From assembly GCA_964616405.1 (NCBI GenBank), contig CAZTRE010000001.1, positions 1 to 64,000 on the forward strand: a stretch of 64,000 nt of DNA, written 5' to 3'. Origin of the DNA: JAEDES01 sp964616405 (GTDB lineage Bacteria > Bacillota_I > Bacilli_A > RF39 > UBA660). The notes beneath the pieces are model-generated. The model was not told where the DNA came from. It saw only the letters and a program-made list of their open reading frames with translations, and made no database searches. A program made the position numbers and the translations under genes. Below are positions 1 to 9,294 of this stretch, one piece after another; position 1 is the first letter of the stretch; every line of letters begins with the position of its first letter.

Positions 1-2
1 GG

Positions 3-1283
3 CCTACTATAGTCATTACTCCAGATAGTCATGATTGGTATAATGGAAAGAAATCAGGAAAACCAGATAAAGTAACTATAAAAATAAGTGACTTATATGG
101 AATGTTAGAAAATACTAAAATTCAATATGCGTGGATTAAAGAAGGTCAAGCAGAAAACACTTTAATTTACAAAACAAAAGATTTAAAAAATAAACGTGGT
201 GAAGGAACTTTAACCACACCTCTAACAACAACAATAGAAGTACCACAAGGAGTAACTGGGGAATATACGTTGATAGTAAAAGCAACCGAAGTTCGTGATG
301 CCAATGGTATTTATACATCGCAAACAATCGTAAGAACAAATAAGTTTAAATTAGATAATACCAAACCAGTCATTACTAGTGTAATAAACAGCAGTAATAG
401 TAAATGGACAAACTCATCTGTCACAATAAATGCTGAGGCGACAGACACACATTCTGGTATCAAACAAATTTATTATACATATTCAAATACATCAAGTGCC
501 ACAAAAAATAAAGATTGGGGTACAAATAATATTACTTCAGTTATTGGAACATGGAGAGCTGAAAGAAATAATAATGTTTATATAATTGCAGAAGATAATG
601 CCGGAAATTTCTCGGCATATAAATCGGCTGGAGAAGTAAAAATTGATAAAACGCCACCAACTTGTAAATCAAGTGGTGGAAATGAAGCGTGGACAAATGG
701 CAACAGAACTCTAACTGGAACATGTAGTGATCCAGGTGGAAGTGGCTGTAAAGGAAATGTCAGTAAAGAATATTCAAACAATATCAACAGTACCAAGGAA
801 AGTCCGGGAACAGTTTATGATAAAGTTGGTAATTCTAAAAAGTGTCCAGATCAAACAGTTAAAATAGATAAAACTGCTCCAACCATAACTGCTTCTGATA
901 ATTCGAAATTACCAGAGGGTTATACAAAAGGAAAGATAGTAACAGTTAAAGACGACTATTGGTCAATAATAACGTTATGGAAATCACATTGCTTTGAAGC
1001 GAAAAGCTGTGGCGTAGATGCATCTTCACAAGCACAAGCGTGTGAATATAAGCATAATGGAACTACGTATACTGCAGAAAATAGAGTGACACAGTATAAA
1101 AAAGGTCTTCCATTGACGGGCGATAGTAAAACAACAAAGACACAACATAGTAGCCCTAATGAAGGTAATAATCAATACAAATTTGAATTTAATACATCAT
1201 TTTATTTTAAATGTAACATCCAAGCATACATACATGTTTGCGACGCAGCTAATAATTGTGCAACATACAAAGATACATATTAG
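3..1283 (+). CDS. Surface protein with bacterial Ig-like repeats, 5' partial
   Basis: The reading frame is open from base 3 to the TAG at 1281-1283, so the window cuts off the N-terminus; the first visible ATG at 102 is internal. The protein is a chain of Ig-like repeats marked by recurrent linkers (DNTKPVIT, IDKTPPTC, IDKTAPTIT), with Asn/Thr/Ser-rich strands and paired cysteines in the later repeats. Such repeats form stalks of secreted or wall-associated proteins. No LPXTG-type signal or membrane anchor is seen at the C-terminus, so attachment must come from the missing part or from non-covalent binding. It is followed without a gap by a small membrane-anchored protein. A surface structural or adhesive role is inferred; no catalytic domain is visible. 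Confidence 0.8.
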   Translation, partial: PTIVITPDSHDWYNGKKSGKPDKVTIKISDLYGMLENTKIQYAWIKEGQAENTLIYKTKDLKNKRGEGTLTTPLTTTIEVPQGVTGEYTLIVKATEVRDANGIYTSQTIVRTNKFKLDNTKPVITSVINSSNSKWTNSSVTINAEATDTHSGIKQIYYTYSNTSSATKNKDWGTNNITSVIGTWRAERNNNVYIIAEDNAGNFSAYKSAGEVKIDKTPPTCKSSGGNEAWTNGNRTLTGTCSDPGGSGCKGNVSKEYSNNINSTKESPGTVYDKVGNSKKCPDQTVKIDKTAPTITASDNSKLPEGYTKGKIVTVKDDYWSIITLWKSHCFEAKSCGVDASSQAQACEYKHNGTTYTAENRVTQYKKGLPLTGDSKTTKTQHSSPNEGNNQYKFEFNTSFYFKCNIQAYIHVCDAANNCATYKDTY

Positions 1284-1291
1284 GAGGTATT

Positions 1292-1750
1292 ATGAATAAA
1301 AATAAAGCACTATTAATCATCATAATAATTGTAAGCATTATGTTAGTCATTGTAGGGTTTATACTAAAAGAAACCTCAATAAAGACAAATAAAACAACTG
1401 CTCCAAAATATATTAACGAAATAGATGGAGTCAGATATAACACTTCAGAAAAATTTACCTCAACTCATAAAAATGAAGTGTTAGAACTCAAAGACATCGA
1501 GTTTTCCAATATAGATAAAAACTATATTTTAAAAATGAAAATCTGTAATATTTCCAATCAAACAATAGATGATGAGGTAAAAATAATCTTTCTATCAGAA
1601 GATAATGAAGAAATAGATTATATGTATGAAAGCCTACCTCTACTAGAGCCCAAAACATGTATGATTTCGGAAATGTATTCGATAAAGCCAAAAATATTTG
1701 AAGCAATAGACTTTAAAATAGAACTAAGAAATAATAAAATGAAATCCTAA
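1292..1750 (+). CDS. Small membrane-anchored extracytoplasmic protein, unknown function
   Basis: The protein has 152 residues from the ATG at 1292, which is preceded by AGGAGG at 1282-1287; this site overlaps the stop of the upstream gene, so the two are probably co-translated. An earlier in-frame start at 1256 lies inside the upstream gene and lacks such a site. Residues about 5-27 form one hydrophobic Ile/Val-rich segment. The rest is a small extracytoplasmic beta-rich domain (ILKMKICNISNQTI, then KPKIFEAIDFKIELRN) that resembles FxLYD-type accessory domains only by eye. It may assist the Ig-repeat protein upstream. Family not recognised with confidence. Confidence 0.75.
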   Translation: MNKNKALLIIIIIVSIMLVIVGFILKETSIKTNKTTAPKYINEIDGVRYNTSEKFTSTHKNEVLELKDIEFSNIDKNYILKMKICNISNQTIDDEVKIIFLSEDNEEIDYMYESLPLLEPKTCMISEMYSIKPKIFEAIDFKIELRNNKMKS

Positions 1751-1763
1751 TATAACTTATAAA

Positions 1764-1794
1764 AAAATCGGTTTTAAAATAACTGGTTTTTTTT
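1764..1794. terminator. Intrinsic terminator, probably bidirectional
   Basis: A 10-bp stem with wobble pairs (AAAATCGGTT 1764-1773 with AACTGGTTTT 1781-1790) is followed by a T-run. A-rich sequence on the other side lets it serve the convergent gene as well. Confidence 0.6.
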
Positions 1795-1827
1795 AATAAT
1801 AAATCATTAATGACGAAGAGTAATTAT

Positions 1828-2427
1828 CTAGACACTATGTTCAAATAGTGACACAAAATCGCCATTACCTCCAATAAATGAACCACTCATTGCCGCAAAA
1901 GCAACAGATGTATCTAATTCAACATCCTTATTTGGATCAAGCCCATTTTGTTTTATCGCATAATGAAGGGTCATTTCTGGCATACCATAAGCTCTGCCAG
2001 CAATAATTTTTTTACCTTTTAAGTCTTCTATCGAAAAGTCCTTAATTTCTTTTCGAGATACTAAGAATGACCCATCTTTTTGAGTTAACTGTGCAAATGT
2101 TTTTAGATAATCTTTTTCTCCACCATTGTAAACGTAAATAGTCGCTTCACTTCCACAAAAACCAATATCGGCATCTCCTGATAAAACTGCAGCTGTAACT
2201 TTATCAGCTCCACTAGCTAAAAATAGTTCTACATCTAATCCAACTTCTTTGAAATAGCCCTTTTCTAAAGCTACATATTGTGGTGCATAAAAGATTGTAT
2301 GTGCAACCTCTGCCACCTTGATTTTCTTTAAAGACTCATCGCCTTTATTAAAATCAAATAATACTGAGCATGCCGCTATTAAAATAAGCAAACTACTCAA
2401 AACATAAATAATAATTCTCTTTTTCAT
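1828..2427 (-). pseudogene. Truncated NMT1/SsuA-type ABC substrate-binding lipoprotein
   Basis: The 199 residues start with a lipoprotein-type signal (LLILIAACS) and continue with the N-terminal half of an NMT1/THI5/SsuA-like binding protein. Recognisable parts are FYAPQYVALEKGYFKEVGL, the SGDADIGFCG turn and the IEDLKGKKIIAGRAYGMPE segment. Family members usually have about 320-340 residues. Here a TAG interrupts the protein just after FVSLFE, so most of the second lobe is missing, and the next codons give no obvious continuation. No ABC permease or ATPase of this type is adjacent. The ribosome binding site (AGGAGA) is intact. Most likely a decaying gene; a shortened functional protein is less likely. 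Confidence 0.7.
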
Positions 2428-2624
2428 AATTCTCCTTTCTAACTAAAGTATTATATGTAAACTAATAACTTGTGTTATTGAAAGAACACTTAGAAAGAAA
2501 GGTAATTTATGCTTATTTGCTTATTGGTAAATTCTAAAAAAGAGGAAAAAGTTAAAAAAATCTTAAAAAAGGTTAAAAAAATCATGTTTTTGGCCTATAA
2601 TAGTATCTTGAGAAAGCAAAATGA

Positions 2625-2653
2625 TTGCAAAAAAAAGACAAATGTGTTATAAT
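2625..2653 (+). promoter_or_regulatory. Promoter of the thioester adhesin operon
   Basis: TTGCAA at 2625-2630 and TATAAT at 2648-2653 are separated by 17 bases, about 30 bases before the adhesin start at 2682. Upstream, two direct copies of GTTAAAAAAATC flank a short A-rich spacer near 2555-2585; their role is unknown. Confidence 0.65.
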
Positions 2654-2681
2654 ATAGCCACATTGAGTGAGGGGGAAATTT

Positions 2682-4202
2682 ATGAAAAAATTAACACAAA
2701 CAATCAAAAAAATGTTTTTAGTATTAATTTGTTTTGCTATACTTGGAGCAACTATTAATACTAACGCAGTTGCATCTTCTATTGAGTTAGCAGGATCTCA
2801 AACTGTATCTGGTTATGTTTCAGGAGTAAAATTTAATACTAAAACAACATCAGATGGTAAATTAGCATATTGTTTAGATATGAACAAAAAAACTACAAAA
2901 AATGTTACTGCTTATCTTGTGGGTGAGCTAGATGCTGGTATGTCATATATTATTACAAATGGTTATCCCAACAAAACATTTACTGGTGACAAAATGAAGG
3001 ACTACTATATCACTCAAACTGCCGTTTGGTGGTATCTAGATAATACAACAGGTAGTTCAAACTTAAGTCAAAAATTCAAAACAACTGGTTCCGATCCACA
3101 TAATCTAAGACCAACCATTAAAGCGCTTGTTTCAAAGGCAGAAGAAGCAAGAAAAAAAGGTTATGCTAAAACAGCTTTAACAATTTCATCAAATGATTTT
3201 TCAATGTCTTTACAAGGAGACTATTATGTTTCTAATGAAATCTATGCAAAAGTACATAGTAACATTTCAAACTATAATGTTTCTGCAACAGGGGCATCTA
3301 AAATTCAAATAATTGATGCTAATGGCAAAGAAAAATCAACATTTGGAGTTAATGAGAAATTCAGAGTTAGAGTACCAGCTAGTTCAGTAAGTGGTACAAA
3401 AATAACAATCCAAGTAAAAGCCTATGCTAAAGGTGTAATCTACAAAGCATATGAATATAGACCAAATGATAGTAATATGCAACCAGTTACACCATCAATT
3501 CCAGAAGCAATTTATCAAGAGGTTACTTCAATTTTAGATTTAACAATTGACTCATCAAGAGTTAGAATTATAAAAATTGATGAACTTACAGGAAATGCCC
3601 TAGCTGGAGCAAACTTAGTATTAAAAGATGCTAACGGAAATGTAAAAGCAGAGTGGACTTCTACAACAAGTCCTCGTACAATCAGAAATTTACCAAATGG
3701 TACATATACAGTTACTGAGACTGCTGCACCAGAAGGTTATATCTTAGATAGTACTCCAGTTCAATTTACAATTACTAATACCAATAGAGATATTGAAGTA
3801 AAAGTAAAAAATAAACCAAGAGAAAGCGTTGTTAATATTTTAAAAGTAGACGCTTCAACCGGTAATCCATTAGCTGGTGCAGTACTAGTATTAAAAGATT
3901 CAGCTGGTGAAGAAATAATAAGATTTACAACTACAACAGAACCAGAAGTATTTACTGATTTACCAAATGGTACATATACAGTAGAGGAAATAGAAGCTCC
4001 TGCTGGATATATGTTTAGTTCAAAATCTATAACATTCACAATTACAGATCAAAACTTATCACATCAAATAATTTTCGAAAACTACCCAGAAGTAGAGGTT
4101 CCAGACACTAATGCTTCAACAGTGATTATCACATTATTAGGTATTGTAGTAATTGCCTCAGGTATTGGATTCGTTTACAAGAATGGTAAGAAAGCAAGAT
4201 AA
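2682..4202 (+). CDS. Sortase-anchored thioester-domain adhesin with two SpaA domains
   Basis: The protein has 506 residues from the ATG at 2682, behind a GAGGGGG site; an in-frame GTG at 2667 is less likely. Residues 1-32 are a signal peptide. Residues about 35-190 match a thioester (TIE/TED) domain: Cys64 in LAYCLDM and Gln112 in YITQTAVWWYL fit the residues that form the internal thioester, which in characterised adhesins bonds covalently to host proteins. Two SpaA/prealbumin-like domains follow at about 295-375 and 382-465, each ending in a PNGTYTVxE...AP.GY strand. The C-terminus has VPDTN, a hydrophobic helix and a basic tail, an atypical sorting signal. A sortase gene overlaps the 3' end, so the two act as a pair at the cell surface. 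Confidence 0.88.
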   Translation: MKKLTQTIKKMFLVLICFAILGATINTNAVASSIELAGSQTVSGYVSGVKFNTKTTSDGKLAYCLDMNKKTTKNVTAYLVGELDAGMSYIITNGYPNKTFTGDKMKDYYITQTAVWWYLDNTTGSSNLSQKFKTTGSDPHNLRPTIKALVSKAEEARKKGYAKTALTISSNDFSMSLQGDYYVSNEIYAKVHSNISNYNVSATGASKIQIIDANGKEKSTFGVNEKFRVRVPASSVSGTKITIQVKAYAKGVIYKAYEYRPNDSNMQPVTPSIPEAIYQEVTSILDLTIDSSRVRIIKIDELTGNALAGANLVLKDANGNVKAEWTSTTSPRTIRNLPNGTYTVTETAAPEGYILDSTPVQFTITNTNRDIEVKVKNKPRESVVNILKVDASTGNPLAGAVLVLKDSAGEEIIRFTTTTEPEVFTDLPNGTYTVEEIEAPAGYMFSSKSITFTITDQNLSHQIIFENYPEVEVPDTNASTVIITLLGIVVIASGIGFVYKNGKKAR

Positions 4203-4833
4203 TAGACAAGAAAAAAGAATCCCTTCTACTACGATAGCTGTCATTGGGTCAGCTATAATCTTAATAGGAGGATTCTTTCTTTCTTATAATTATATTCAAT
4301 CAAAAAAAATAATCGCTTACGATTATATGGCCAACATATTTTATGAAGAAAAAGATGTAGAATTATTAGAATATGATGGTGAACTAAAAGAAGAAAAGGA
4401 AGAGAATCTAGGGGAAATAACAAATAACTATATTGGTTATTTAACAATATCTAAAATTAATTTAAAAAAAGGTTTCTTAGATATACGCTCAGAATTAAAT
4501 AACATTGAACAAAATGTAACTGTTATTAAAGGATCATCTTATCCAGATACAGAAAAAGGAAACCTAATTTTAGCGGCCCATTCTGGTTCCGGTTGGAAAG
4601 CATTTTTCAATGACTTATATAAATTATCCGCTGGAGATACGGCTGAAATATCTTATAAAGGCAAAAAATATACTTATGAAATTGTTAATATCTATAAACA
4701 AGAAAAAACAGGTAAAATTGCCATTTATAGAAATTATAATAAAACAACGTTAACGTTAGTTACTTGTACCAACTTTGATAAAGCAACCCAGACTATTTAC
4801 ATCGCCGAATTACAAAATGTAGAAGAAGAATAA
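4183..4833 (+). CDS. Sortase
   Basis: The protein has 216 residues if translation starts at the ATG at 4183, which lies inside the adhesin gene (20-base overlap) and has no clear ribosome binding site, suggesting translational coupling. A TTG at 4153 is an alternative. Residues 17-37 form one membrane segment; the sortase barrel follows. His133 in LAAHSGSGW and Cys195 in LTLVTCTNF are the expected catalytic pair. The usual arginine about eight residues after the cysteine is not seen: the strand reads KATQTIYIAEL with Gln203 there. It probably anchors the upstream VPDTN adhesin to the wall. Confidence 0.88.
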   Translation: MVRKQDNRQEKRIPSTTIAVIGSAIILIGGFFLSYNYIQSKKIIAYDYMANIFYEEKDVELLEYDGELKEEKEENLGEITNNYIGYLTISKINLKKGFLDIRSELNNIEQNVTVIKGSSYPDTEKGNLILAAHSGSGWKAFFNDLYKLSAGDTAEISYKGKKYTYEIVNIYKQEKTGKIAIYRNYNKTTLTLVTCTNFDKATQTIYIAELQNVEEE

Positions 4834-4858
4834 AATATACTTCATGGGGGTGAGGTTT

Positions 4859-6091
4859 ATGACAAAGACAACGATACTAGAAGAATTCAAAATACTTTTT
4901 GATACATCAATGTCTTCAAAAATGTTTATTGCTGCTATTATATTCATAATTTTACTGGCTATTATAGCTTTAACCACAAATGAAAAGAATGCTAAACGCA
5001 GTAAAAGAATTTATGCTCTAGTATATATAGTTATAATAATTAGTTTGGTAATTATGTATCATGATTACTTAGGTCAAATGTTTGATTATATGATGAATAA
5101 TTTCTTTATAGTTTTCTATTTTCCAAACATTGCCGTATACATGGCAGCTATACTTATAACAAATATTATTATTTGGACAAGCATCTTCAATATGAAAACA
5201 CCTAAGTTGCTTAGAATAATCAATGTTATTGCCTATGGAATAATTCACTATTTACTAGCCTTAGTTTTAAATATCATTTCTAAAAATGAATTAGATATTT
5301 TTTCTCAAACTTCAATTTATGGAAATAGGGAAGCTCAAGCAATAATTGAACTATCAAGCACCATCTTTATCGTATGGATAATATTTTTAATCTTTTATAA
5401 AGTAATAAGACATTTCCAATTAACAGATGTTGCACCAGTAGCCCAAAAAGTTGTCATTAAAAAAGTTAGAACCTTACCAGAAGGAATCAATGAAATTGAA
5501 GCTCCATTATTTGTTAAAGCTCAACCTAAAAAAGAAAATTTAAACGTTAAGAAAATTGATGAGGCAGTTGTTAATCAGTTGATTGAAGAGGCTAACTTTG
5601 AAAAAGAAATTCTAGAACAGCAACTAGCTGAGACAAAGGAACGTTTATTCCAAGCGGAAGAACAATTAACTGTACAGCAAAGTCAAATTAAATCAACCGC
5701 TATAGAACAAGAAAGATTTCACCAAGAAAAACTTAAGTTTGAAGAAAGCTATTCTAAATTATACGATACTCAACAACGTATGATTAAAATAGAGCATGAA
5801 AAGCTAAGACAAGAACAAGAAAAACTTCAACAAGAGAAAAATAATTTACTACAAGAAAAGAAAGCTTTGGAAAAGCAAAGAGAAACCCCACAACCAAAAG
5901 TTGTCGATGCTACCGCAACAATTATGCAAAACCTTGATAGTATGTTTACTTTAGAAGATTACAAAGCCTTAGCTACGTTGCTTAAAGAAAAGCAAAGAAA
6001 AAAATCTTTTGTTTCAGAAAAAAATGAATTTCAAGAATCAGAAGAAAATAAATTTAATCAAATAAGAGAAGTTTATAAAAGTGCGAGATAA
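4859..6091 (+). CDS. Polytopic membrane protein with long cytoplasmic coiled coil
   Basis: The protein has 410 residues from the ATG at 4859 (GGGGGTGAGG site); the ATG at 4844 is part of that site region. The N-terminal half has about five or six hydrophobic segments. From about residue 220 to 350 it is a Glu/Gln/Lys-rich coiled coil (EQQLAETKERLFQAEEQL, repeated EKLRQEQEKLQQEK), ending in a short region around LDSMFTLEDYKALATLLKEK. It begins 25 bases after the sortase gene, so it may belong to the same operon. No enzymatic motif is seen. It could be a scaffold or trans-envelope organiser, but the function is unknown. Confidence 0.75.
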   Translation: MTKTTILEEFKILFDTSMSSKMFIAAIIFIILLAIIALTTNEKNAKRSKRIYALVYIVIIISLVIMYHDYLGQMFDYMMNNFFIVFYFPNIAVYMAAILITNIIIWTSIFNMKTPKLLRIINVIAYGIIHYLLALVLNIISKNELDIFSQTSIYGNREAQAIIELSSTIFIVWIIFLIFYKVIRHFQLTDVAPVAQKVVIKKVRTLPEGINEIEAPLFVKAQPKKENLNVKKIDEAVVNQLIEEANFEKEILEQQLAETKERLFQAEEQLTVQQSQIKSTAIEQERFHQEKLKFEESYSKLYDTQQRMIKIEHEKLRQEQEKLQQEKNNLLQEKKALEKQRETPQPKVVDATATIMQNLDSMFTLEDYKALATLLKEKQRKKSFVSEKNEFQESEENKFNQIREVYKSAR

Positions 6092-6106
6092 CTTGCGCTT
6101 TTTTCT
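6079..6106 (+). terminator. Intrinsic terminator
   Basis: AAGTGCGAG (6079-6087) pairs with CTTGCGCTT (6092-6100) and is followed by a T-run. The stop codon of the preceding gene, TAA 6089-6091, sits in the loop. Confidence 0.75.
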
Positions 6107-6107
6107 T

Positions 6108-6136
6108 TTGCTTATAATACTATTTTGAGATATAAT
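6108..6136 (+). promoter_or_regulatory. Promoter of pcrA
   Basis: TTGCTT at 6108-6113, a 17-base spacer and TATAAT at 6131-6136, 24 bases before the pcrA start. Confidence 0.6.
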
Positions 6137-6159
6137 GTAGTTAGGAAGTAGGTAAGAAA

Positions 6160-8256
6160 ATGGATTTAGAAAACTTAAATGAAAAACAAAAAGAAGCCGT
6201 ACTATATAATGATGGTCCACTTTTAATAATTGCCGGGGCTGGAGCAGGTAAGACAAAAACGCTTACTACAAAGATTGCATATTTAATTGAAGAAGAAAAT
6301 GTCAATCCCCATAATATTTTAGCTATAACTTTTACCAATAAAGCCGCTAAAGAAATGAAAGATAGATTATATATGCTAGTAGGAGATCTAGCTAAAAAAC
6401 TACAAGTATCAACTTTCCATAGTTTTGGCTTAAAACTTCTAAGAGAAAATTATGATGCTTTAGGTTATGATAGAAACTTCGTTATTATGGATAGTGATGA
6501 TTCCTTAACAGTTGTAAAAAAGATTATTAAAGATATGGGTTATGATCCAAAAATATATAATCCACGAGCTATTAGAAATAAAATAAGCAGTTGTAAAAAC
6601 GAAATGATGTCACCAGAAAAATATGAAAAATATGCTGTTAGTGATTATGAGAAAGTAGTTCAAGCGGTCTATGCAAAATATGAAACAAAGCTTCAAAGAA
6701 ATAATTCAGTTGACTTCGATGATTTATTACTTTTACCAATCGAACTATTTAAAAAGTATCCAGAAACATTAGAAAGGTATCAAGATTTATACCAATATTT
6801 ATTAATTGATGAATACCAAGATACCAATGAAGCTCAATATATTTTAACTAAATTACTATGTGCTAAAAACAGAAAAATTACCTGTGTTGGTGATGACTCT
6901 CAGAGCATTTATAGTTTTAGAGGAGCTAATTATAAAAATATTTTAAATTTTGAAAAAGATTATCCTGAGGCCAAAACTATTCTTCTAGAACAAAACTATC
7001 GTTCAACAAGTACTATTTTAGATGCTGCTAACCAAGTTATTAAAAATAATAAAATGCGTAAAGATAAAAATCTTTGGACAGCTCGTGGCGAAGGATCTAA
7101 AATAAAATATTATCGAGCTTATAATGAACGAGATGAAGCCCAATATGTAATTAGAAAAGTCAAAGAATTAGTAAATAAAGGCATAGAATATAAAGATATG
7201 GCTGTTCTTTATAGAACCAATGCGCAATCTCGTGTTCTAGAAGAGGAAATGTTAAGAGAAAACATGCCATACCGTGTAATTGGAAGCTTCTATTTCTACT
7301 CAAGAAAAGAAATTAAAGATTTAATTGCTTACTTAAGATTAATTCATAACTCCAAAGATAATATCAGTTTACTTCGTGTAATCAACACTCCAAAAAGGGG
7401 AATAGGACTAAAAACAATCGAAGCTTTAACTGAGAAAGCTGATTTAGAAGGAACTAGTATTTACGAGGCTATCTCAGGTGGTAAAGAACTTGCTTTCAAA
7501 AGTACCATTGAAAAACTAAAAGCCATCTCTGAAGATTTGACTTTAACGGAATTGATAGATAAAGTACTAGATGCCTCTGGCTTAAGAGCTGAACTTGAAA
7601 GTGAAAAATCATTAGAAGCTGAAGTTCGACTAGAAAACTTGGAGGAATTTAAATCTATTACCAAATCATTTGAAGAACGTGAAGGATTAATTTCTCTTGA
7701 GGACTTTTTACTTGAAATTAGTTTAATAAGTGATGTTGAAGAATATAAAGATGACCCAAATAGAATAAGTTTAATGACAGTTCACTCTGTTAAAGGATTA
7801 GAGTTTGATCATGTCTTTGTCGTAGGTATGGAAGAGGGAATCTTCCCACATATGAATTCGCTTATGGAAAATTCTGAATTAGAAGAAGAAAGACGTCTTT
7901 GTTATGTCGCAATTACAAGAGCTAAAGATGATCTTCATCTAATAAATGCTAGACGTCGTACCCTTTTTGGTAAAGAACAAATTAACCCAGTAAGTCGTTT
8001 TATGGGCGAAATCGATAAAAGTTTAATCGAAGCAAATACTCAAGAAGACATGCCACAAAAAGAAGAAAAAATCCAAGTAGGTGAAATGTTTAGAGAAGAA
8101 GAGGTTGATTACCAAGTAGGAGACTACGTTTACCATGAATCTTTTGGTACAGGCCGTGTAGTTGAAGTAACGAATACCCTTGTAAGTGTCGCATTCAAAT
8201 TACCACATGGTGTTAAAAAACTTATGAAAAATCATAAGAAGTTATCAAAAGTTTAA
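6160..8256 (+). CDS. pcrA: ATP-dependent DNA helicase PcrA/UvrD
   Basis: Superfamily 1A 3'-5' DNA helicase of 698 residues, typical for PcrA, acting in nucleotide excision repair and in clearing recombination and transcription intermediates. Visible motifs: Q-motif region (LNEKQKEAV), Walker A GAGAGKT at 26-32, motif II DEYQDTN near 222, GDDSQSIYSFRGA, QNYRST, the motif V region MTVHSVKGLEFDHVFVVGMEEG and motif VI RRLCYVAITRAK. The last 50 residues (YQVGDYVYHESFGTGRV) are the Tudor-like domain that binds RNA polymerase in PcrA. No terminator separates it from the next gene 49 bases downstream, so the two are probably co-transcribed. Confidence 0.96.
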   Translation: MDLENLNEKQKEAVLYNDGPLLIIAGAGAGKTKTLTTKIAYLIEEENVNPHNILAITFTNKAAKEMKDRLYMLVGDLAKKLQVSTFHSFGLKLLRENYDALGYDRNFVIMDSDDSLTVVKKIIKDMGYDPKIYNPRAIRNKISSCKNEMMSPEKYEKYAVSDYEKVVQAVYAKYETKLQRNNSVDFDDLLLLPIELFKKYPETLERYQDLYQYLLIDEYQDTNEAQYILTKLLCAKNRKITCVGDDSQSIYSFRGANYKNILNFEKDYPEAKTILLEQNYRSTSTILDAANQVIKNNKMRKDKNLWTARGEGSKIKYYRAYNERDEAQYVIRKVKELVNKGIEYKDMAVLYRTNAQSRVLEEEMLRENMPYRVIGSFYFYSRKEIKDLIAYLRLIHNSKDNISLLRVINTPKRGIGLKTIEALTEKADLEGTSIYEAISGGKELAFKSTIEKLKAISEDLTLTELIDKVLDASGLRAELESEKSLEAEVRLENLEEFKSITKSFEEREGLISLEDFLLEISLISDVEEYKDDPNRISLMTVHSVKGLEFDHVFVVGMEEGIFPHMNSLMENSELEEERRLCYVAITRAKDDLHLINARRRTLFGKEQINPVSRFMGEIDKSLIEANTQEDMPQKEEKIQVGEMFREEEVDYQVGDYVYHESFGTGRVVEVTNTLVSVAFKLPHGVKKLMKNHKKLSKV

Positions 8257-8305
8257 ATAAAAGTTGTGATTGAATATAAAAAATATATAAAGGAGGATTA
8301 TAAAT

Positions 8306-9226
8306 ATGAATAAAGATATCACATTAGTAATTTTAGCTGCCGGTATGGGAAGTAGATTTGGAGGACTAAAACAAATTACTCCATTAGGACCAAATGATGA
8401 GTTTATTATTGATTACTCAGTATATGATGCTATAAAAGCGGGATTTACCAAAATAGTTTTCTTAATAAAAGAGGAAAACTATGAAATATTTAAAGAAACT
8501 ATTGGAAGTAGAGTAGAACCACATATTAAGGTAGAATATGTTTTCCAAAAAAATGACAATTTACCAGAAGGTTATGAAATACCAGCTGATAGAGTTAAAC
8601 CTTTAGGAACAGCTCATGCCGTTTTATGTTGTAAAGACAAAGTTCATGAACCATTTATGATAATTAATGCCGATGATTTCTATGGTAGAGATTCATATAT
8701 GAGAGCTGCCGAATTTTTAAAGAACATAACGGATGAAAAGCCATATCATCATGGACTGGTTGGTTACTTAGTAAAAAATACAATTACAGATAATGGTTCA
8801 GTAAAACGTGGCGTATGTAAAATAGAAAATAATTATTTAACTGAAATAACAGAAAGTTCAATTGAAAGAGTAGATGAAAACACCATTATGGCTCAACCAC
8901 TAAGTGGAGCCGAGGCATTTGAAGTTGCCGAAGATGATACTGTCTCAATGAATATGTTATTGTTTACACCTCACATCTTTGATTATATTGCTGATAATTT
9001 TGCCAACTTCTTAGATAGTAATAAAGATGATTTAGACAAATGTGAATATTTAATTCCAGATATCGTTTTCCAAGCCATTGAAGAAAACTTCGCAACAACA
9101 GAAGTTTTAAAAACAACCGCTACCTGGTATGGAGTAACATATAAAGAGGATGCAGATGATGTAAAATCTGCTCTAACTAAGATGGTAGTAGATGGAGTTT
9201 ATCCAAATAATTTATGGAAAAAATAG
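8306..9226 (+). CDS. Sugar-1-phosphate nucleotidyltransferase family protein
   Basis: The protein has 306 residues with an AGGAGG site. The N-terminus LVILAAGMGSRFGGLKQ is the nucleotide-binding loop of the NTP_transferase fold. INADDFYG contains the Asp expected to bind metal. GTAHAVLCC fits the GTAxAv substrate loop. The family joins a sugar-1-phosphate to NTP to give NDP-sugars (GalU, RmlA and MurNAc-pathway relatives). Compared with GalU, the basic signature is altered (GGLKQ), so the substrate cannot be assigned. It may feed the polysaccharide locus, but it lies in a housekeeping operon with pcrA. Confidence 0.85.
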   Translation: MNKDITLVILAAGMGSRFGGLKQITPLGPNDEFIIDYSVYDAIKAGFTKIVFLIKEENYEIFKETIGSRVEPHIKVEYVFQKNDNLPEGYEIPADRVKPLGTAHAVLCCKDKVHEPFMIINADDFYGRDSYMRAAEFLKNITDEKPYHHGLVGYLVKNTITDNGSVKRGVCKIENNYLTEITESSIERVDENTIMAQPLSGAEAFEVAEDDTVSMNMLLFTPHIFDYIADNFANFLDSNKDDLDKCEYLIPDIVFQAIEENFATTEVLKTTATWYGVTYKEDADDVKSALTKMVVDGVYPNNLWKK

Positions 9227-9228
9227 TC

Positions 9229-9255
9229 AAGAAGGGTTTATCTCTTCTTTTTTTT
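9229..9255 (+). terminator. Intrinsic terminator
   Basis: AAGAAGGG (9229-9236) pairs with CTCTTCTT (9242-9249) and is followed by T residues. Confidence 0.75.
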
Positions 9256-9294
9256 GAGTTAAAGGGATGATATAATTAATTATAGGTGATATAA

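Noticed and set aside
2509..2652. A 47-codon open frame (MLICLLVNSKKEEKV...) upstream of the thioester adhesin
   Set aside because: It is lysine-rich because the DNA is A-rich, its stop lies inside the adhesin promoter -10, and it has no recognisable features. It is probably chance.
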